Shown here: piece by piece, positions 14,912 to 23,878 of the stretch | How positions within the stretch are numbered: position 1 is the first letter of the stretch | Layout of the letters: each line of letters starts with the position of its first letter | Translations under genes and position numbers: made by a program | The notes under the pieces: generated by a model | What the model saw: only the letters and a program-made list of their open reading frames with translations | Databases searched by the model: none | What the model was told of the DNA's origin: nothing | Assembly (NCBI RefSeq): GCF_035653575.1 | Contig: NZ_DASRBQ010000137.1 | Location: forward strand, 1-64,000 | From: Actinocrinis sp035653575 | GTDB lineage: Bacteria > Actinomycetota > Actinomycetes > Streptomycetales > Catenulisporaceae | Length of the DNA: 64,000 nt | Direction: 5' to 3'

Positions 14912-17026
14912 GTGAGTACCGTAGTGACCTTCCCGAGCAGCGGCGCGTACGTGGACGCACTGCAGGACACGCGGCGTTGCTTCCTCGATCCCGAACTAGT
15001 CGGGTGCACAATCCGCACCGACCGCTTCGGTTTGCCGCGACCCATCTCAGGGAACTTCGCCAGCGTCTTCACCGCGGACACTACAAGCGGACGCCGCCTA
15101 GCTATCAAGTGCTTCACACGCGATGTTCCGGATCAGCAGGAGCGATTCCGGGAGATCGGGGCGGCGCTGCGTGACGTGCCGGCGCGATGGAAGGTCGAGT
15201 TCCGTTATGTCGAGACCGGCGTGCTGGTGCAGGGCAAGACGTATCCGGTGCTCGTCATGGAGTGGGTCGAGGCCAAGCAGCTGATCTCGTGGATCGAGGA
15301 CCGGCTGCGCACCGGCGATCGCGCCGCGCTCGGCCGGCTGGCTGAAGGCTTCGCGCAGCTGGTCGCGGGCCTGGAGGCGGCCGGGCTCGCCCACGGCGAC
15401 CTTCAGCACGGCAACCTGCTGGTCACCGCGCGCGGAGAGCTGAAGCTGATCGACTACGACGGGATGTACGTGCCCGCATTGCGCGATCGGCCCGCGATGG
15501 AGTTGGGCCAGCCCAACTATCAGCATCCGCGGCGCACGGCGAGCGATTACGGACCCTGGCTCGACCGCTTCTCCGCGCGCGTGATTCATCTGTCGCTGGC
15601 CGCGCTCGCCGCCGATCCGACGCTCTGGTACCGGCTGCACAAGTCGGGCGGAGAGTACCTGCTCCTACAGAAGTACGACCTCGAAGATCCGGCGTCGTCA
15701 GCGGCGCTGGCCTCGCTCGGCTCCGTGAGCGCGCAGTTGCGCACGCGCGCGCAGGACCTTGCCGACATGGTCCGCAAGCCGCTCGACGCCATTGCTCCAC
15801 TCGATGTGCCGACGGCCAAGCCGGCGGACGGCTCGTCGAAGGCGCCGAGTCCTGCGACGAACGGCGCGACCCTCAGCGGCGGCGCGTCGTGGCTTGACGA
15901 TCACCTGCCTCCTCCGGCGCCGGTCCTGTTGAGTCGACCGTCGCGAATAGCGCGCGCGGCATGGTATGTCAGCCTCCTTGTCTTCGGTCTGGTCGCCGCC
16001 GCGTGCGCGTACGTCATACCACCGGCGTTCATCGGCGGTGCCGTCCTGGTCGCCGGTCTGCTGGCCATCGCGCCGTGGTGGATCAGTTTCCTGCGAATGC
16101 CCGAAGTCGACGCGCGCCGGGCTCGACGCAGGGCAGTGCGCGCCGCACGCTCGCAGGAGAAGCAGATCCAAGCCCAGCTGCGCTGGCAACTCGCCGCGCG
16201 CGAGGAAAGCATCGCGACCTACCAGCGGGAGCTGCGCGCCCTCGCCGATCGCAGAAGCCGGATAGACCGGGACGCGGCCGCCGAGTACGCCAGGATCGAC
16301 CGGTGGCGGGACGAAGAGCTGGCGAAGCTGGTGCGCGAACGCACCGAGATGCAGACCTGGAAGAGTACTGAGCTGGCAAGGCGCACCTCGTCCGTCGAAG
16401 CCCGCCACCTCGCTGACGAACTCTCCCGGTTCCGCGTCGACGCGGCTCAGATCTACGGCATCGGCCGCGCCGTCGTCGCGGAACTGGAGACGGCCGGCAT
16501 CCGCACCGCTGCGGACTTCACCGGCGTTCGCATTGATCGGGGCTTCGGCCGCTCCACGCATGTGCGCGTGCTGCACCGCGACGGACGCGCGCTCAAGGTG
16601 CCGATGGTAGGCGAGGTACGCGCCCGGCACCTGGACGCCTGGCGAACCGGCCTGGTGAACCGCGTACGCGTCCGCATGCCCGCGCAACTGACGGCCGCGA
16701 TCCGCGCACAAGTAGACACCGAGGCGGCCCTCAGACAGGCCGGGATCACGGCGCGCGAAACCGCGATCAGGTCGGCCGCCGACGTCCAGCACAAGACCGC
16801 GCACGGGCAGACCCAGGCGCAGCGGGATTCGCTGGCCGCCGACGAGCAGAGCACGCGATCGTCGCACACCACAGCGATCGCGGCGATCGACCGGGACTGC
16901 GCGCTGCACCGCGAGGGAGTCTCGGCGGCGCAGCATCGGCTACGCCAGGAACGCCGCGCATTGGAGGCGTACCGGCCCGTGCGTTTCCGCAACTACCTGC
17001 ACGCGTTGACGTTCGGACGGCCCTAG
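14912..17026 (+). CDS. YegI-like protein kinase: kinase - 2 TM - coiled coil - helix-hairpin-helix
   Basis: 704 aa from GTG 14912. Kinase domain about 40-290: glycine loop PISGNFASVF, Lys66 in LAIK, catalytic HGDLQHGN (Asp163, Asn168) and DYDG (181-184) in place of DFG. Two membrane spans follow (about 351-368 and 371-394), then a long charged coiled coil (about 400-500), an HhH-like segment (IYGIGRAVVAELETAGI, 514-530), a weaker second one near 565, and a second coiled coil. This is the domain order of E. coli YegI, annotated as a kinase with helix-hairpin-helix DNA-binding repeats. With its phosphatase and vWA neighbours it forms a closed phospho-signalling set. Confidence 0.85.
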   Translation: MSTVVTFPSSGAYVDALQDTRRCFLDPELVGCTIRTDRFGLPRPISGNFASVFTADTTSGRRLAIKCFTRDVPDQQERFREIGAALRDVPARWKVEFRYVETGVLVQGKTYPVLVMEWVEAKQLISWIEDRLRTGDRAALGRLAEGFAQLVAGLEAAGLAHGDLQHGNLLVTARGELKLIDYDGMYVPALRDRPAMELGQPNYQHPRRTASDYGPWLDRFSARVIHLSLAALAADPTLWYRLHKSGGEYLLLQKYDLEDPASSAALASLGSVSAQLRTRAQDLADMVRKPLDAIAPLDVPTAKPADGSSKAPSPATNGATLSGGASWLDDHLPPPAPVLLSRPSRIARAAWYVSLLVFGLVAAACAYVIPPAFIGGAVLVAGLLAIAPWWISFLRMPEVDARRARRRAVRAARSQEKQIQAQLRWQLAAREESIATYQRELRALADRRSRIDRDAAAEYARIDRWRDEELAKLVRERTEMQTWKSTELARRTSSVEARHLADELSRFRVDAAQIYGIGRAVVAELETAGIRTAADFTGVRIDRGFGRSTHVRVLHRDGRALKVPMVGEVRARHLDAWRTGLVNRVRVRMPAQLTAAIRAQVDTEAALRQAGITARETAIRSAADVQHKTAHGQTQAQRDSLAADEQSTRSSHTTAIAAIDRDCALHREGVSAAQHRLRQERRALEAYRPVRFRNYLHALTFGRP

Positions 17027-17115
17027 GCGGTCGGCGGCCGTAGCAGGCGACAGGCGACCGCAACACCGCAAAATCAATCAAGCGCGTCGGCCCAGCCGCG
17101 GCGCACAGTGAGGAC

Positions 17116-18041
17116 ATGCACTCCGCAGCGGACCCCGGACAGAGCGCCTTCGTGCGCTTCGTGGACACGCTGACCGCGCACCTCGACGACCACGACGCGC
17201 GCGGTGAAGACCTGGCCGCACGCGTGCATCCCTCTCGCTTCCACTTCGATCGGATCGTGGGCGCGGTGTGCGGCGAGACCCCCGCGCGCTTCCGGCGCCG
17301 AGTCCTGCTCAAACGCGCGGCGTATCGGCTGATGATCAGCCGGCTGAGCGTCCTGGAAGTCGCGATCGAGGCTGGCTACTCCTCGCACGAGGCGTTCACG
17401 CGGGCCTTTCAGCGCGCGTACGGCGTGTCCCCGTCGGCCTGGCGCTGCGCACCGCGCCGCTTCCAGCTGCCGACCCCGAACGGAGTGCACTTCCATCCGC
17501 CCGGCAGTCTCCGGCTGCCCGCACGAACGAAGGTGACCGCGATGGACCTGCTCACCAGGATGGTCGAACACCACGTCTGGCTGATCGGCCAGATGATCGA
17601 CAAGGCCGCGCAGCTGCCCGAAGCCGTCCTCGATGAGCGGATCGAGGTCTCCGTGGACGACGACGAGCAGACCCTGCGCTCGCTGCTGTCCCGACTGATC
17701 GGCTCGATGGACGGAACCGCGAAGGCGCGAACCAGCCCTACGACTGGTCGCTGGAGCAGCACGAATCGATCGACGCGATGCGTGCCCGCCTCGGCCGCGT
17801 CGCTCCCGCCTTCCTCTCCGAGGTACGCGACGTGATCAACGGCGGAAGGCTCGACGAGACCTTCGTCGACGCCCTGCGCGATCCGGCCGAGGTGTTCACG
17901 TACGGTGGCATGATCGCGCACGTGCTCACGTTCGCCGCGCACAACCGGACTCTGGTCGTCCTCGCGCTGAAGAAAGCCGGCCTCGACGATCTCGGCTGGG
18001 GCGACCCGATGAAGTGGGTCGCCGAACCCACCGCCGTCTGA
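17116..18041 (+). pseudogene. AraC-type regulator with DinB-like domain, frameshifted
   Basis: From ATG 17116 the first frame gives an AraC DNA-binding domain (about 1-115: VLEVAIEAGYSSHEAFTRAFQRAYGVSPSAWR) and then the start of a DinB-like helical domain (MDLLTRMVEHHVWLIGQMIDKAAQ). At about 17700-17715 the homology jumps to the other frame, which reads QPYDWSLEQHESIDAMRARL and runs to the stop at 18041. A one-base deletion relative to the ancestor explains this; the intact product would be about 308 aa. The first frame alone continues as unrelated sequence to 17835. Either a true mutation or a sequencing error. Confidence 0.8.
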
Positions 18042-18097
18042 CGCCGGTCAAACCCGCTGAGCCTGGTCCTCTTCGCACCCTGCGATCGCGCAGTAGG

Positions 18098-18103
18098 TAG
18101 GCT
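18098..18103 (+). promoter_or_regulatory. -10 TAGGCT, leaderless start of the DUF72 gene
   Basis: TANNNT hexamer ending 6 nt before ATG 18110, with no Shine-Dalgarno sequence in between, so the transcript probably begins at the start codon. Confidence 0.55.
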
Positions 18104-18109
18104 CGAAAC

Positions 18110-18961
18110 ATGAAACTCCACGTCGGCTGCGCGATGTGGACGCACGTAGCCTGGCAAGGCCGCGAGCTGCCGCAACCGCTGCCGCCCCGCGACCGGCTAC
18201 GCGCATACGCGAGGTGGTGCAACGCGGTCGAGGGCAACACGACGTTCTACGCGACGCCGTCGGTCGAGACGGTCAGATCGTGGGCCGAGCAGACCGCTCC
18301 AGACTTCCGGTTCCTGCTCAAGCTGCCGCGCCCGATCACGCACGAGCGCCGCCTCGCCGACGTCGCCGAACCGCTGCGTGCTTTCCTCACCGCGATCGAA
18401 CCGCTCGGCCCGCGCACCCATGCGCTATGGGTGCAACTGCCTCCGTCATTCACCCCCGGCGACCTCGACGCGCTCGCCGGCTTCCTGCGCAGGCTGCCGG
18501 GCAGATATCGCTACGCGGTCGAGGTCAGGCATCGTGCGTTCTTCGAGGATCCGCGCTGGGAGCAGCGCCTCGAACAGGTCCTCGGCGAGGTCGGCGCCGA
18601 GTGGGTGACGTTCGATACGACGGTTCTGTACGAGACCCCGCCGAGCACTGACATGGAGCGGGAGGCATGGATGAAGAAGCCGCGCCTCCCGCGGCGGCAG
18701 CGCGCACTCACCGACCAGCCGATCGTGCGCTATATCGGCCGCGACGACGAGGAACTGACGGTCGCCGGCTGGCAGCCGTGGCTCGACACGGTCGTCGACT
18801 GGCTGCGCGAGGGCCGCTCTCCGACAGTCTTCATCCACACGCCGGACAACGACGCCGCGCTCACCCTGGCGCGCCGCTTCCATGCCGACGTCAGAGCGCG
18901 TCTGCCCGAGGTCGAGCCGCTGCCGGAGGCGATTCCCGCCGCGCCGCCGACCCTGTTCTGA
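18110..18961 (+). CDS. DUF72 family protein (YecE-like)
   Basis: 283-aa TIM-barrel protein of the DUF72/YecE family. Typical blocks are the N-terminal VGCAMWTH, the EGNTTFYATPS motif at about 43-53, FRFLLKLPRPITHERRL, VQLPPSF, YAVEVRH and a late VFIHTPDN. Biochemical role unknown; some bacteria carry it next to Fe-S assembly genes, which is not the case here. ATG 18110 has no ribosome binding site but has a -10 hexamer in the leaderless position. Confidence 0.87.
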   Translation: MKLHVGCAMWTHVAWQGRELPQPLPPRDRLRAYARWCNAVEGNTTFYATPSVETVRSWAEQTAPDFRFLLKLPRPITHERRLADVAEPLRAFLTAIEPLGPRTHALWVQLPPSFTPGDLDALAGFLRRLPGRYRYAVEVRHRAFFEDPRWEQRLEQVLGEVGAEWVTFDTTVLYETPPSTDMEREAWMKKPRLPRRQRALTDQPIVRYIGRDDEELTVAGWQPWLDTVVDWLREGRSPTVFIHTPDNDAALTLARRFHADVRARLPEVEPLPEAIPAAPPTLF

Positions 18962-18990
18962 ATCGGCGTGCGGGCGTCTAATGATGAAAC

Positions 18991-19512
18991 ATGACCGATC
19001 TGGATCCGTCGGAGACCACGAACCTCGACCGCTGCGGCTCCGCCGCGCTGGAGTGGAACCGCGCGAAGGCCGCGATGGCCCTGGGCGCAACGCCTGAGTT
19101 CACGTACTTCCTCGGCACCTGCCGGCCGGACGGCACACCCCACGCGGCCGGCGTCGGCGCGCAGTGGATGGACGGCGACCTGTACTTCACCAGCAACTTG
19201 GCGACCCGCAAGTCCCGCGACCTGGCAGCTAACCCGCGATGCACGATCTCGGTGCGGTTGCCGGGCATCGACCTGGTACTCGACGGATCGGCGGCCCGCG
19301 TGTCCGACGCCGGCGTACTGGACAAGGTCGCGGCCGGATTCCGCGCGGGCGGCTGGCCCGCCGAGGTCGAAGGGGACGCTTTGACCGCGCCGTTCTGCGC
19401 CCCAAGCGCCGGGCCGCCGCCGTGGCACGTGTTCGCGTTCAAGTTCCGTAGCGCGGTCGGCGTCGCGACCGCCGAGCCGTACGGCGCGACCCGCTGGCGT
19501 TTCGACCGCTGA
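18991..19512 (+). CDS. pyridoxamine 5'-phosphate oxidase-fold protein
   Basis: 173-aa split-barrel flavin-binding protein of the PPOX/FMN or F420-binding class: FTYFLGTCRPDGTPHAAGVGAQWMDGDLYF near residues 30-58, then RKSRDLAANPRCTISV, the usual dimer and cofactor segment. The C-terminal part ends in a strand-rich FKFRSAVGVATAEPYGATRWRF. Probable small-molecule reductase or oxidase; substrate unknown. It follows DUF72 by 29 bp. A TAATGA hexamer 6 nt before the ATG could be its own weak leaderless promoter. Confidence 0.85.
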   Translation: MTDLDPSETTNLDRCGSAALEWNRAKAAMALGATPEFTYFLGTCRPDGTPHAAGVGAQWMDGDLYFTSNLATRKSRDLAANPRCTISVRLPGIDLVLDGSAARVSDAGVLDKVAAGFRAGGWPAEVEGDALTAPFCAPSAGPPPWHVFAFKFRSAVGVATAEPYGATRWRFDR

Positions 19513-19615
19513 CCGTCGATCGCTGACGGTCGACCGCGGTGCCTGCTCTCGGACGGTCATGAACAGAGCGCGCGCACTCCGCATCCGCGCTGCGACGCCC
19601 CAGGCTTCCGCCGAC

Positions 19616-20044
19616 TCAGTGCCGCCGCGCAGAACGTCGCGCCGGAGCGCGGACAGGCGTCTCGGCGGGCACCGCTGCTGGACGCGGACGCGGCGCGTAA
19701 GCAGGTGCCTCTTCCGGCTCGTCATAGGCAGGCGCCGGCGGCGCCGTCCGCGGCCTGAACCGTAGGTCCGCACGTGCCGCCCGCATGGGCACTTCCATGA
19801 TCAGCTCATCGCAGGCGGCAGTGGATGCCTCGTCGAGGCACTCGGGGGCGAACGCCGACTCGCAGTTCAGACACAGGACAAACTCGCCTGTCGTGAATCC
19901 GAGCGGCACGAAGAATACGTGCGCCGCGCTCTCCCAGATGCGGTGCTGGTACTGCTGCTCGGCGTTGCAGTAGAGACAGAAGAACGTGCCGGTCGCCTTC
20001 AAATGCACGGCGACCGGCTTCCCGCCGACGAACGCGAATGACAT
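19616..20044 (-). CDS. zinc-ribbon protein with disordered proline-rich tail
   Basis: 142 aa. The first 75 residues contain two knuckles, CLYCNAEQQYQHR and CLNCESAFAPEC, forming a treble-clef or zinc-ribbon fold similar to the zinc-ribbon_15 group. After residue 95 the protein is Pro/Ala/Arg-rich and probably disordered. GGAGGGGG lies upstream of ATG 20044. No enzymatic motif. It stands alone, divergent from the galactanase gene. Confidence 0.75.
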   Translation of the reverse strand: MSFAFVGGKPVAVHLKATGTFFCLYCNAEQQYQHRIWESAAHVFFVPLGFTTGEFVLCLNCESAFAPECLDEASTAACDELIMEVPMRAARADLRFRPRTAPPAPAYDEPEEAPAYAPRPRPAAVPAETPVRAPARRSARRH

Positions 20045-20193
20045 CGAGCCCCCTCCGATTCGCAGATCGCGCAGCTGCGCGATGGCCGGAGGCTAGCAGG
20101 AGCTCGGAGATCGTCTCGGCGCGAGCCCGCCGCGGCTGGCTGGTACTGCGCCGGAGCACCCGGCCTCGTGGGTCGCTCGGGTGCGGGCAATAT

Positions 20194-20207
20194 TGGGAGC
20201 GTTCACG
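20194..20207. promoter_or_regulatory. candidate LacI-family operator upstream of the galactanase
   Basis: This 14-bp site keeps 11 of 14 bases of the CebR/LacI-type box TGGGAGCGCTCCCA known from actinobacterial sugar-hydrolase genes. It lies about 127 bp before the GH53 start, which is rather distal. No LacI gene is in the window. Confidence 0.35.
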
Positions 20208-20333
20208 GAATCGTGATGCGCAAGATCCCCAGCTGCATCTCGACTATGGCGCACGCCGGTGGTATCACTTGCGTCCGGGGTTGTGAACGATCCCAACGAC
20301 GGGAGTCGGCTGACCCGCAAGGGGAGTGGTGTG

Positions 20334-21938
20334 ATGAAGTTACGATCATGGACGCGGCGGCTCGGTGTGGGCGCCGTCGCCCTGGCGCTCGGCGCGTTTC
20401 CGGTCGCGGCGCATGCACAGGCCGCGGCCGATGGCCCAGAGCAGGGCAGTGGCGCGGTGGTCAACCCGGCCTTCAACCTCGATGGAAGCGCGACCGTCAC
20501 GCCCACCGGCTGGACGGCCACCGGTACGGCCGGCGCGTCGTTCGTCGAGGCGACGGATTACGGCTACAACGGCGACCCGTATCAGCTCACGCACTGGTCG
20601 TCATCGGCCTACCAAGTCACCACCTGGCAGCGCGTCACCGGCCTGCGCAACGGTGACTACACGCTCGGCGTCTGGGTGAAATCGGGCGGCGGTGACACGG
20701 CGAACTACATCGAACTGCAGTCAGGGCCGAACAGCGAGCGGACCGCCGTGCCGGTGATCTCCGACGGCAGCTGGCTCTACATCGTCACCTCCGCGCGGGT
20801 CACCGGGCACGAGGCCGTCATCCGCCTGGTGTCCGACAGCGCGGCCGGTGACTGGACCAACTACGGCCTGGTCACCCTCACTCCGGGCCACGCCTCGCTG
20901 CCGATCCGCGGCGGCGATGTGTCGAGCCTGGTGCGCGGTGAGCAACTCGGCGGCGTCTACTACACCGCGTCGGGGCGGCAGCAGGACGCGCTGCGCATCC
21001 TCGGCGATGCCGGAATGAACTACGTGCGGTTGCGTGTATGGGTCAACCCGGCGGACGGCTTCAACGACGAACAGCAGCTCCTGGCCGGCGCCCGCGAGGC
21101 GAGGTCGCATCACATGAAGCTGTTCCTCGACTTCCACTACTCCGACACCTGGGCCGACCCGGGCCACCAGAGCACCCCGGCCGCGTGGGCGAACGAATCG
21201 CTCAGCCAGCTTGAGGCGCAGATCTACAGCTACTCGGCCAAGGTTGTCAGCGACCTGGTTCGCCAGGGCACGCCGCCGGACATGGTGCAGACCGGCAACG
21301 AGGTGAACGGCGGCTTCCTGTGGCCGACCGGCCTGGACTACGGCTCGAGCACCGCCTGGCCCACGTTCGGCGCCCTGCTCAAGTCGGCGATCGCCGGAGT
21401 CAAGTCGGCTGACCCGCGCACGAAGATCGCACTGCACATCGCCAACGCGGCCGACTGGGGCGGCGTGCAGTGGTTCTACGACAACGCGCAGGCCCAAGGC
21501 GTGCCCTTCGACGTGATCGCCCTGTCGTACTACTCCTACTGGCACGGCTACCTCGACGAGCTGCAGTCGACCCTCGACCAGACCGCCGCGCGCTACGGCA
21601 AGCCCATCGTGCTGGCCGAGACGGCGTACCCGTGGACCCTGGAGAGCGGGGACCCGACCGCGACGTTGAGCTTCAGCACCGCGAGCGAGCTGGAGACCGG
21701 CTACCCGGCGACTCCGGCCGGCCAGGCGGCGATGTTCCGCGACACGCTCAGCATCGTGCAGGCGGTGCCCGGCGGACTCGGCCTCGGCGCGTTCTACTGG
21801 GAGCCGACCTGGACCGTGGTCAAGGGCAACGGCTGGGATCCCACCGACCCGAACTCGGGCGACGGCTGGGAGAACCAGGCGATGTTCGACTACAGCGACA
21901 CCGCCCTGCCGGTGATCTCCGACTACGCCCCGCGCTAA
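20334..21938 (+). CDS. secreted GH53 arabinogalactan endo-beta-1,4-galactanase
   Basis: 534 aa. Signal peptide 1-28 (ends VAAHAQA); a beta-sandwich carbohydrate-binding-like region about 35-185; GH53 catalytic domain about 190-530. The acid/base is Glu323 in QTGNEVNGG and the nucleophile Glu429 in VLAETAYPW; LRVWVNP and LDFHYSDTWADPGHQ are also classic GH53 blocks. It cleaves beta-1,4-galactan in plant pectin side chains. The frame opens at 20259, but the signal peptide begins at ATG 20334, preceded by GGGGAG. A hairpin follows. Confidence 0.92.
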   Translation: MKLRSWTRRLGVGAVALALGAFPVAAHAQAAADGPEQGSGAVVNPAFNLDGSATVTPTGWTATGTAGASFVEATDYGYNGDPYQLTHWSSSAYQVTTWQRVTGLRNGDYTLGVWVKSGGGDTANYIELQSGPNSERTAVPVISDGSWLYIVTSARVTGHEAVIRLVSDSAAGDWTNYGLVTLTPGHASLPIRGGDVSSLVRGEQLGGVYYTASGRQQDALRILGDAGMNYVRLRVWVNPADGFNDEQQLLAGAREARSHHMKLFLDFHYSDTWADPGHQSTPAAWANESLSQLEAQIYSYSAKVVSDLVRQGTPPDMVQTGNEVNGGFLWPTGLDYGSSTAWPTFGALLKSAIAGVKSADPRTKIALHIANAADWGGVQWFYDNAQAQGVPFDVIALSYYSYWHGYLDELQSTLDQTAARYGKPIVLAETAYPWTLESGDPTATLSFSTASELETGYPATPAGQAAMFRDTLSIVQAVPGGLGLGAFYWEPTWTVVKGNGWDPTDPNSGDGWENQAMFDYSDTALPVISDYAPR

Positions 21939-21978
21939 TCGAGACGAACCGAAGCCAGCGGGACCACGCTCTCAACCT

Positions 21979-22006
21979 GTTGCTCCCGGCCGCATCCGGG
22001 AGCAAC
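21979..22006 (+). terminator. hairpin terminator of the galactanase gene
   Basis: GTTGCTCCCGG and its exact complement (11-bp stem, 6-nt loop), 40 bp after the GH53 stop. Confidence 0.8.
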
Positions 22007-22030
22007 GGGTTGCTCTCCGCTCGGGGCTAA

Positions 22031-22100
22031 CCTGCCGACTCACCGACCCACCCTCCCGCCGACTCACCCTCCCGCCGACTCACCCTCCCGCCGACCCGCC
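22031..22100. repeat. 16-bp tandem repeat, non-coding
   Basis: CCGCCGACTCACCCTC occurs exactly twice (22056-22071, 22072-22087) with degenerate copies on both sides. It lies between the GH53 terminator and the radical SAM gene. Confidence 0.75.
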
Positions 22101-22211
22101 GACGAGCCGATTGTGAGGGTTCTGTGATGGCGGCGTGGAGGAAATGTGCCGGATCGGTGCAGGTCCTGTGCAGAATCCAGCACTGATATACCGTCCGGGA
22201 CACGGCCGCCG

Positions 22212-22217
22212 TAGCGT
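22212..22217 (+). promoter_or_regulatory. -10 TAGCGT, leaderless start of the radical SAM gene
   Basis: TANNNT hexamer ending 6 nt before ATG 22224, with no Shine-Dalgarno sequence in between. Confidence 0.55.
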
Positions 22218-22223
22218 CCGAAT

Positions 22224-23618
22224 ATGCGCGTCACCATGATTCTTCCGGCCCTGACCGAGGCGACGAGCCCGCTGTTCCGGCCGGTGAAGTACTCGCTGTT
22301 TCCGCCACTCGGGTTGGCCACGCTGGCGGGCTACCTCGCCCCCGATGACGAGGTGACCCTTATCGACGAGCACGTCGAGCGGATCGACCTGAGCACGATA
22401 GAGACCCCTGACTTACTCGTCCTGCAGCCCTATATCACTTCGGCGCGCCGGTCATACGAGATCGCGGACGCGTTCCGGGCTCGTGGCGCGCACGTCGCGA
22501 TGGGCGGACTGCACGTCACCTCGTTGCCGGAAGAAGCTGCAGCACACGCCGACACCGTGTTCACCGGTCCGGGCGAGCACGCCTGGCCCACCTTCCTGGA
22601 GGACCTGCGTGAGAAGCATCCCAAGGCCCGTTACGACGCCAAGACGCGCACGCTCGCCGGTCTGCCGCCGGTTCGCAGGGATCTCATCAAACGTCACCTT
22701 TATCTCGTGCCGAACTCGATCGTCGTCTCGCGCGGCTGCCCGCACCATTGCGACTTTTGCTACAAAGACGCGTTCTTCGCAGGTGGAAAGTCGTTCTACA
22801 CGCAAGCCGTGGACGACGCCCTCGCCGAGATCGAGCGTCTGCCGGGTCGGCATTTGTACTTCCTTGACGACCACATCTTCGGCAACCGCCGATTCGCCGA
22901 GGCCCTGTTCGACGGGATGAAGGGCATGGGGCGCCTCTGGCAGGCGGCGGCGACCGTGGACTCGGTGCTCAGTCCCGGACTGCTGGAGAAGGCGGCCGAG
23001 TCGGGCCTGCGGTCGCTGTTCGTCGGCTTCGAGTCGGTCAACGGCCGGAGCCTGGCCGAACGCCGCAAGACCCAAAACCTCGGTCGCGACTACGGAGCGG
23101 CGGTGCGCCGGCTGCACGCGAACGGCGTGATGGTGAACGCGAGTTTCGTGTTCGGGATGGACGGCGACGACGAGACGGTGTTCGACCGCACGGTGCAGTG
23201 GGCGATCGAGCAAGGCATCGAGACCGCGACCTTCCACATCATGACGCCCTACCCAGGCACCGGGCTGTTCCGCCAGATTGAGTCGGAGAACCGCCTGCTG
23301 CACCGGGATTGGGACCTGTACGACACACGCCACGTGGTCTACAAGCCGTGGCACATGAGCCCCACGCAACTCGAGGATGGATATTGGCGCGCGTACCGCG
23401 AGTTCTACCGCTGGAACTCGATCCGGCGCGGCGCCATGGTCCACGAGCGGGGTCGCGACCGGCTGCGCCACATCGCGTACGCGGGCGGATGGAAGAAACT
23501 CGAGCCGGCCTGGGACGTGATCATCCGCGGCAGGCAGATCGCGCACGCGCTACCCGTCCTCGAACACGTGCTCGCGGCTTTCGGCGGCCGGGTGAACACG
23601 GCTAGGCCGGCCAGCTGA
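22224..23618 (+). CDS. B12-binding domain radical SAM enzyme
   Basis: 464 aa. Residues 1-130 form a cobalamin-binding-like Rossmann domain (PPLGLATLAGYLAPDDEVTL, GGLHVTSLPEEA, GPGEHAWP). The radical SAM core follows with the cluster motif CPHHCDFC at about 173-180 (CxxxCxxC), then YFLDDHIFGN and FVGFESVNGRSL. The C-terminal 120 residues are helical. Such enzymes methylate or rearrange unactivated carbons, for example in hopanoid or natural-product pathways. No substrate-defining gene is adjacent, so the reaction is open. Confidence 0.87.
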   Translation: MRVTMILPALTEATSPLFRPVKYSLFPPLGLATLAGYLAPDDEVTLIDEHVERIDLSTIETPDLLVLQPYITSARRSYEIADAFRARGAHVAMGGLHVTSLPEEAAAHADTVFTGPGEHAWPTFLEDLREKHPKARYDAKTRTLAGLPPVRRDLIKRHLYLVPNSIVVSRGCPHHCDFCYKDAFFAGGKSFYTQAVDDALAEIERLPGRHLYFLDDHIFGNRRFAEALFDGMKGMGRLWQAAATVDSVLSPGLLEKAAESGLRSLFVGFESVNGRSLAERRKTQNLGRDYGAAVRRLHANGVMVNASFVFGMDGDDETVFDRTVQWAIEQGIETATFHIMTPYPGTGLFRQIESENRLLHRDWDLYDTRHVVYKPWHMSPTQLEDGYWRAYREFYRWNSIRRGAMVHERGRDRLRHIAYAGGWKKLEPAWDVIIRGRQIAHALPVLEHVLAAFGGRVNTARPAS

Positions 23619-23786
23619 ATCGCCGGGCGCACCTCGCGGCCGCCGACGTGGCTGTGTGCTCCGGCGACACCGACCGGTACCTCGTGCGGCCTTGCAGCTT
23701 TCACGGTCCGCCGCTGGTCAGAGCCTGTTTCGAGCGGCCGGATAACCCGATTTGCCGCGTAGGCAGCGCCCAGCGCACCGTTCGGC

Positions 23787-23867
23787 TAGGGTTGTCCAGG
23801 TATGGAGTGGGAAACGCAGCGCGGGCTTGCATGGTTTCAGGTCCGGGGCGTGCGCTCCATGAAGGAG
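23787..23867 (+). promoter_or_regulatory. cold-shock gene promoter and leader with alternative pairings
   Basis: A TAGGGT -10 (23787-23792) precedes a leader of roughly 85 nt. CTCC at 23855-23858 can pair with the Shine-Dalgarno GGAG at 23864-23867. The wider CTCCAT (23855-23860) can instead pair with ATGGAG at 23802-23807, freeing the Shine-Dalgarno sequence. This is suggestive of a temperature-responsive leader, unproven. Confidence 0.35.
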
Positions 23868-23878
23868 AGTTCACGAGT

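Noticed and set aside
22100..22223. A cobalamin riboswitch upstream of the B12-binding radical SAM gene
   Set aside because: No B12-box-like element is visible, and the -10 hexamer sits 6 nt before the ATG, leaving no leader.
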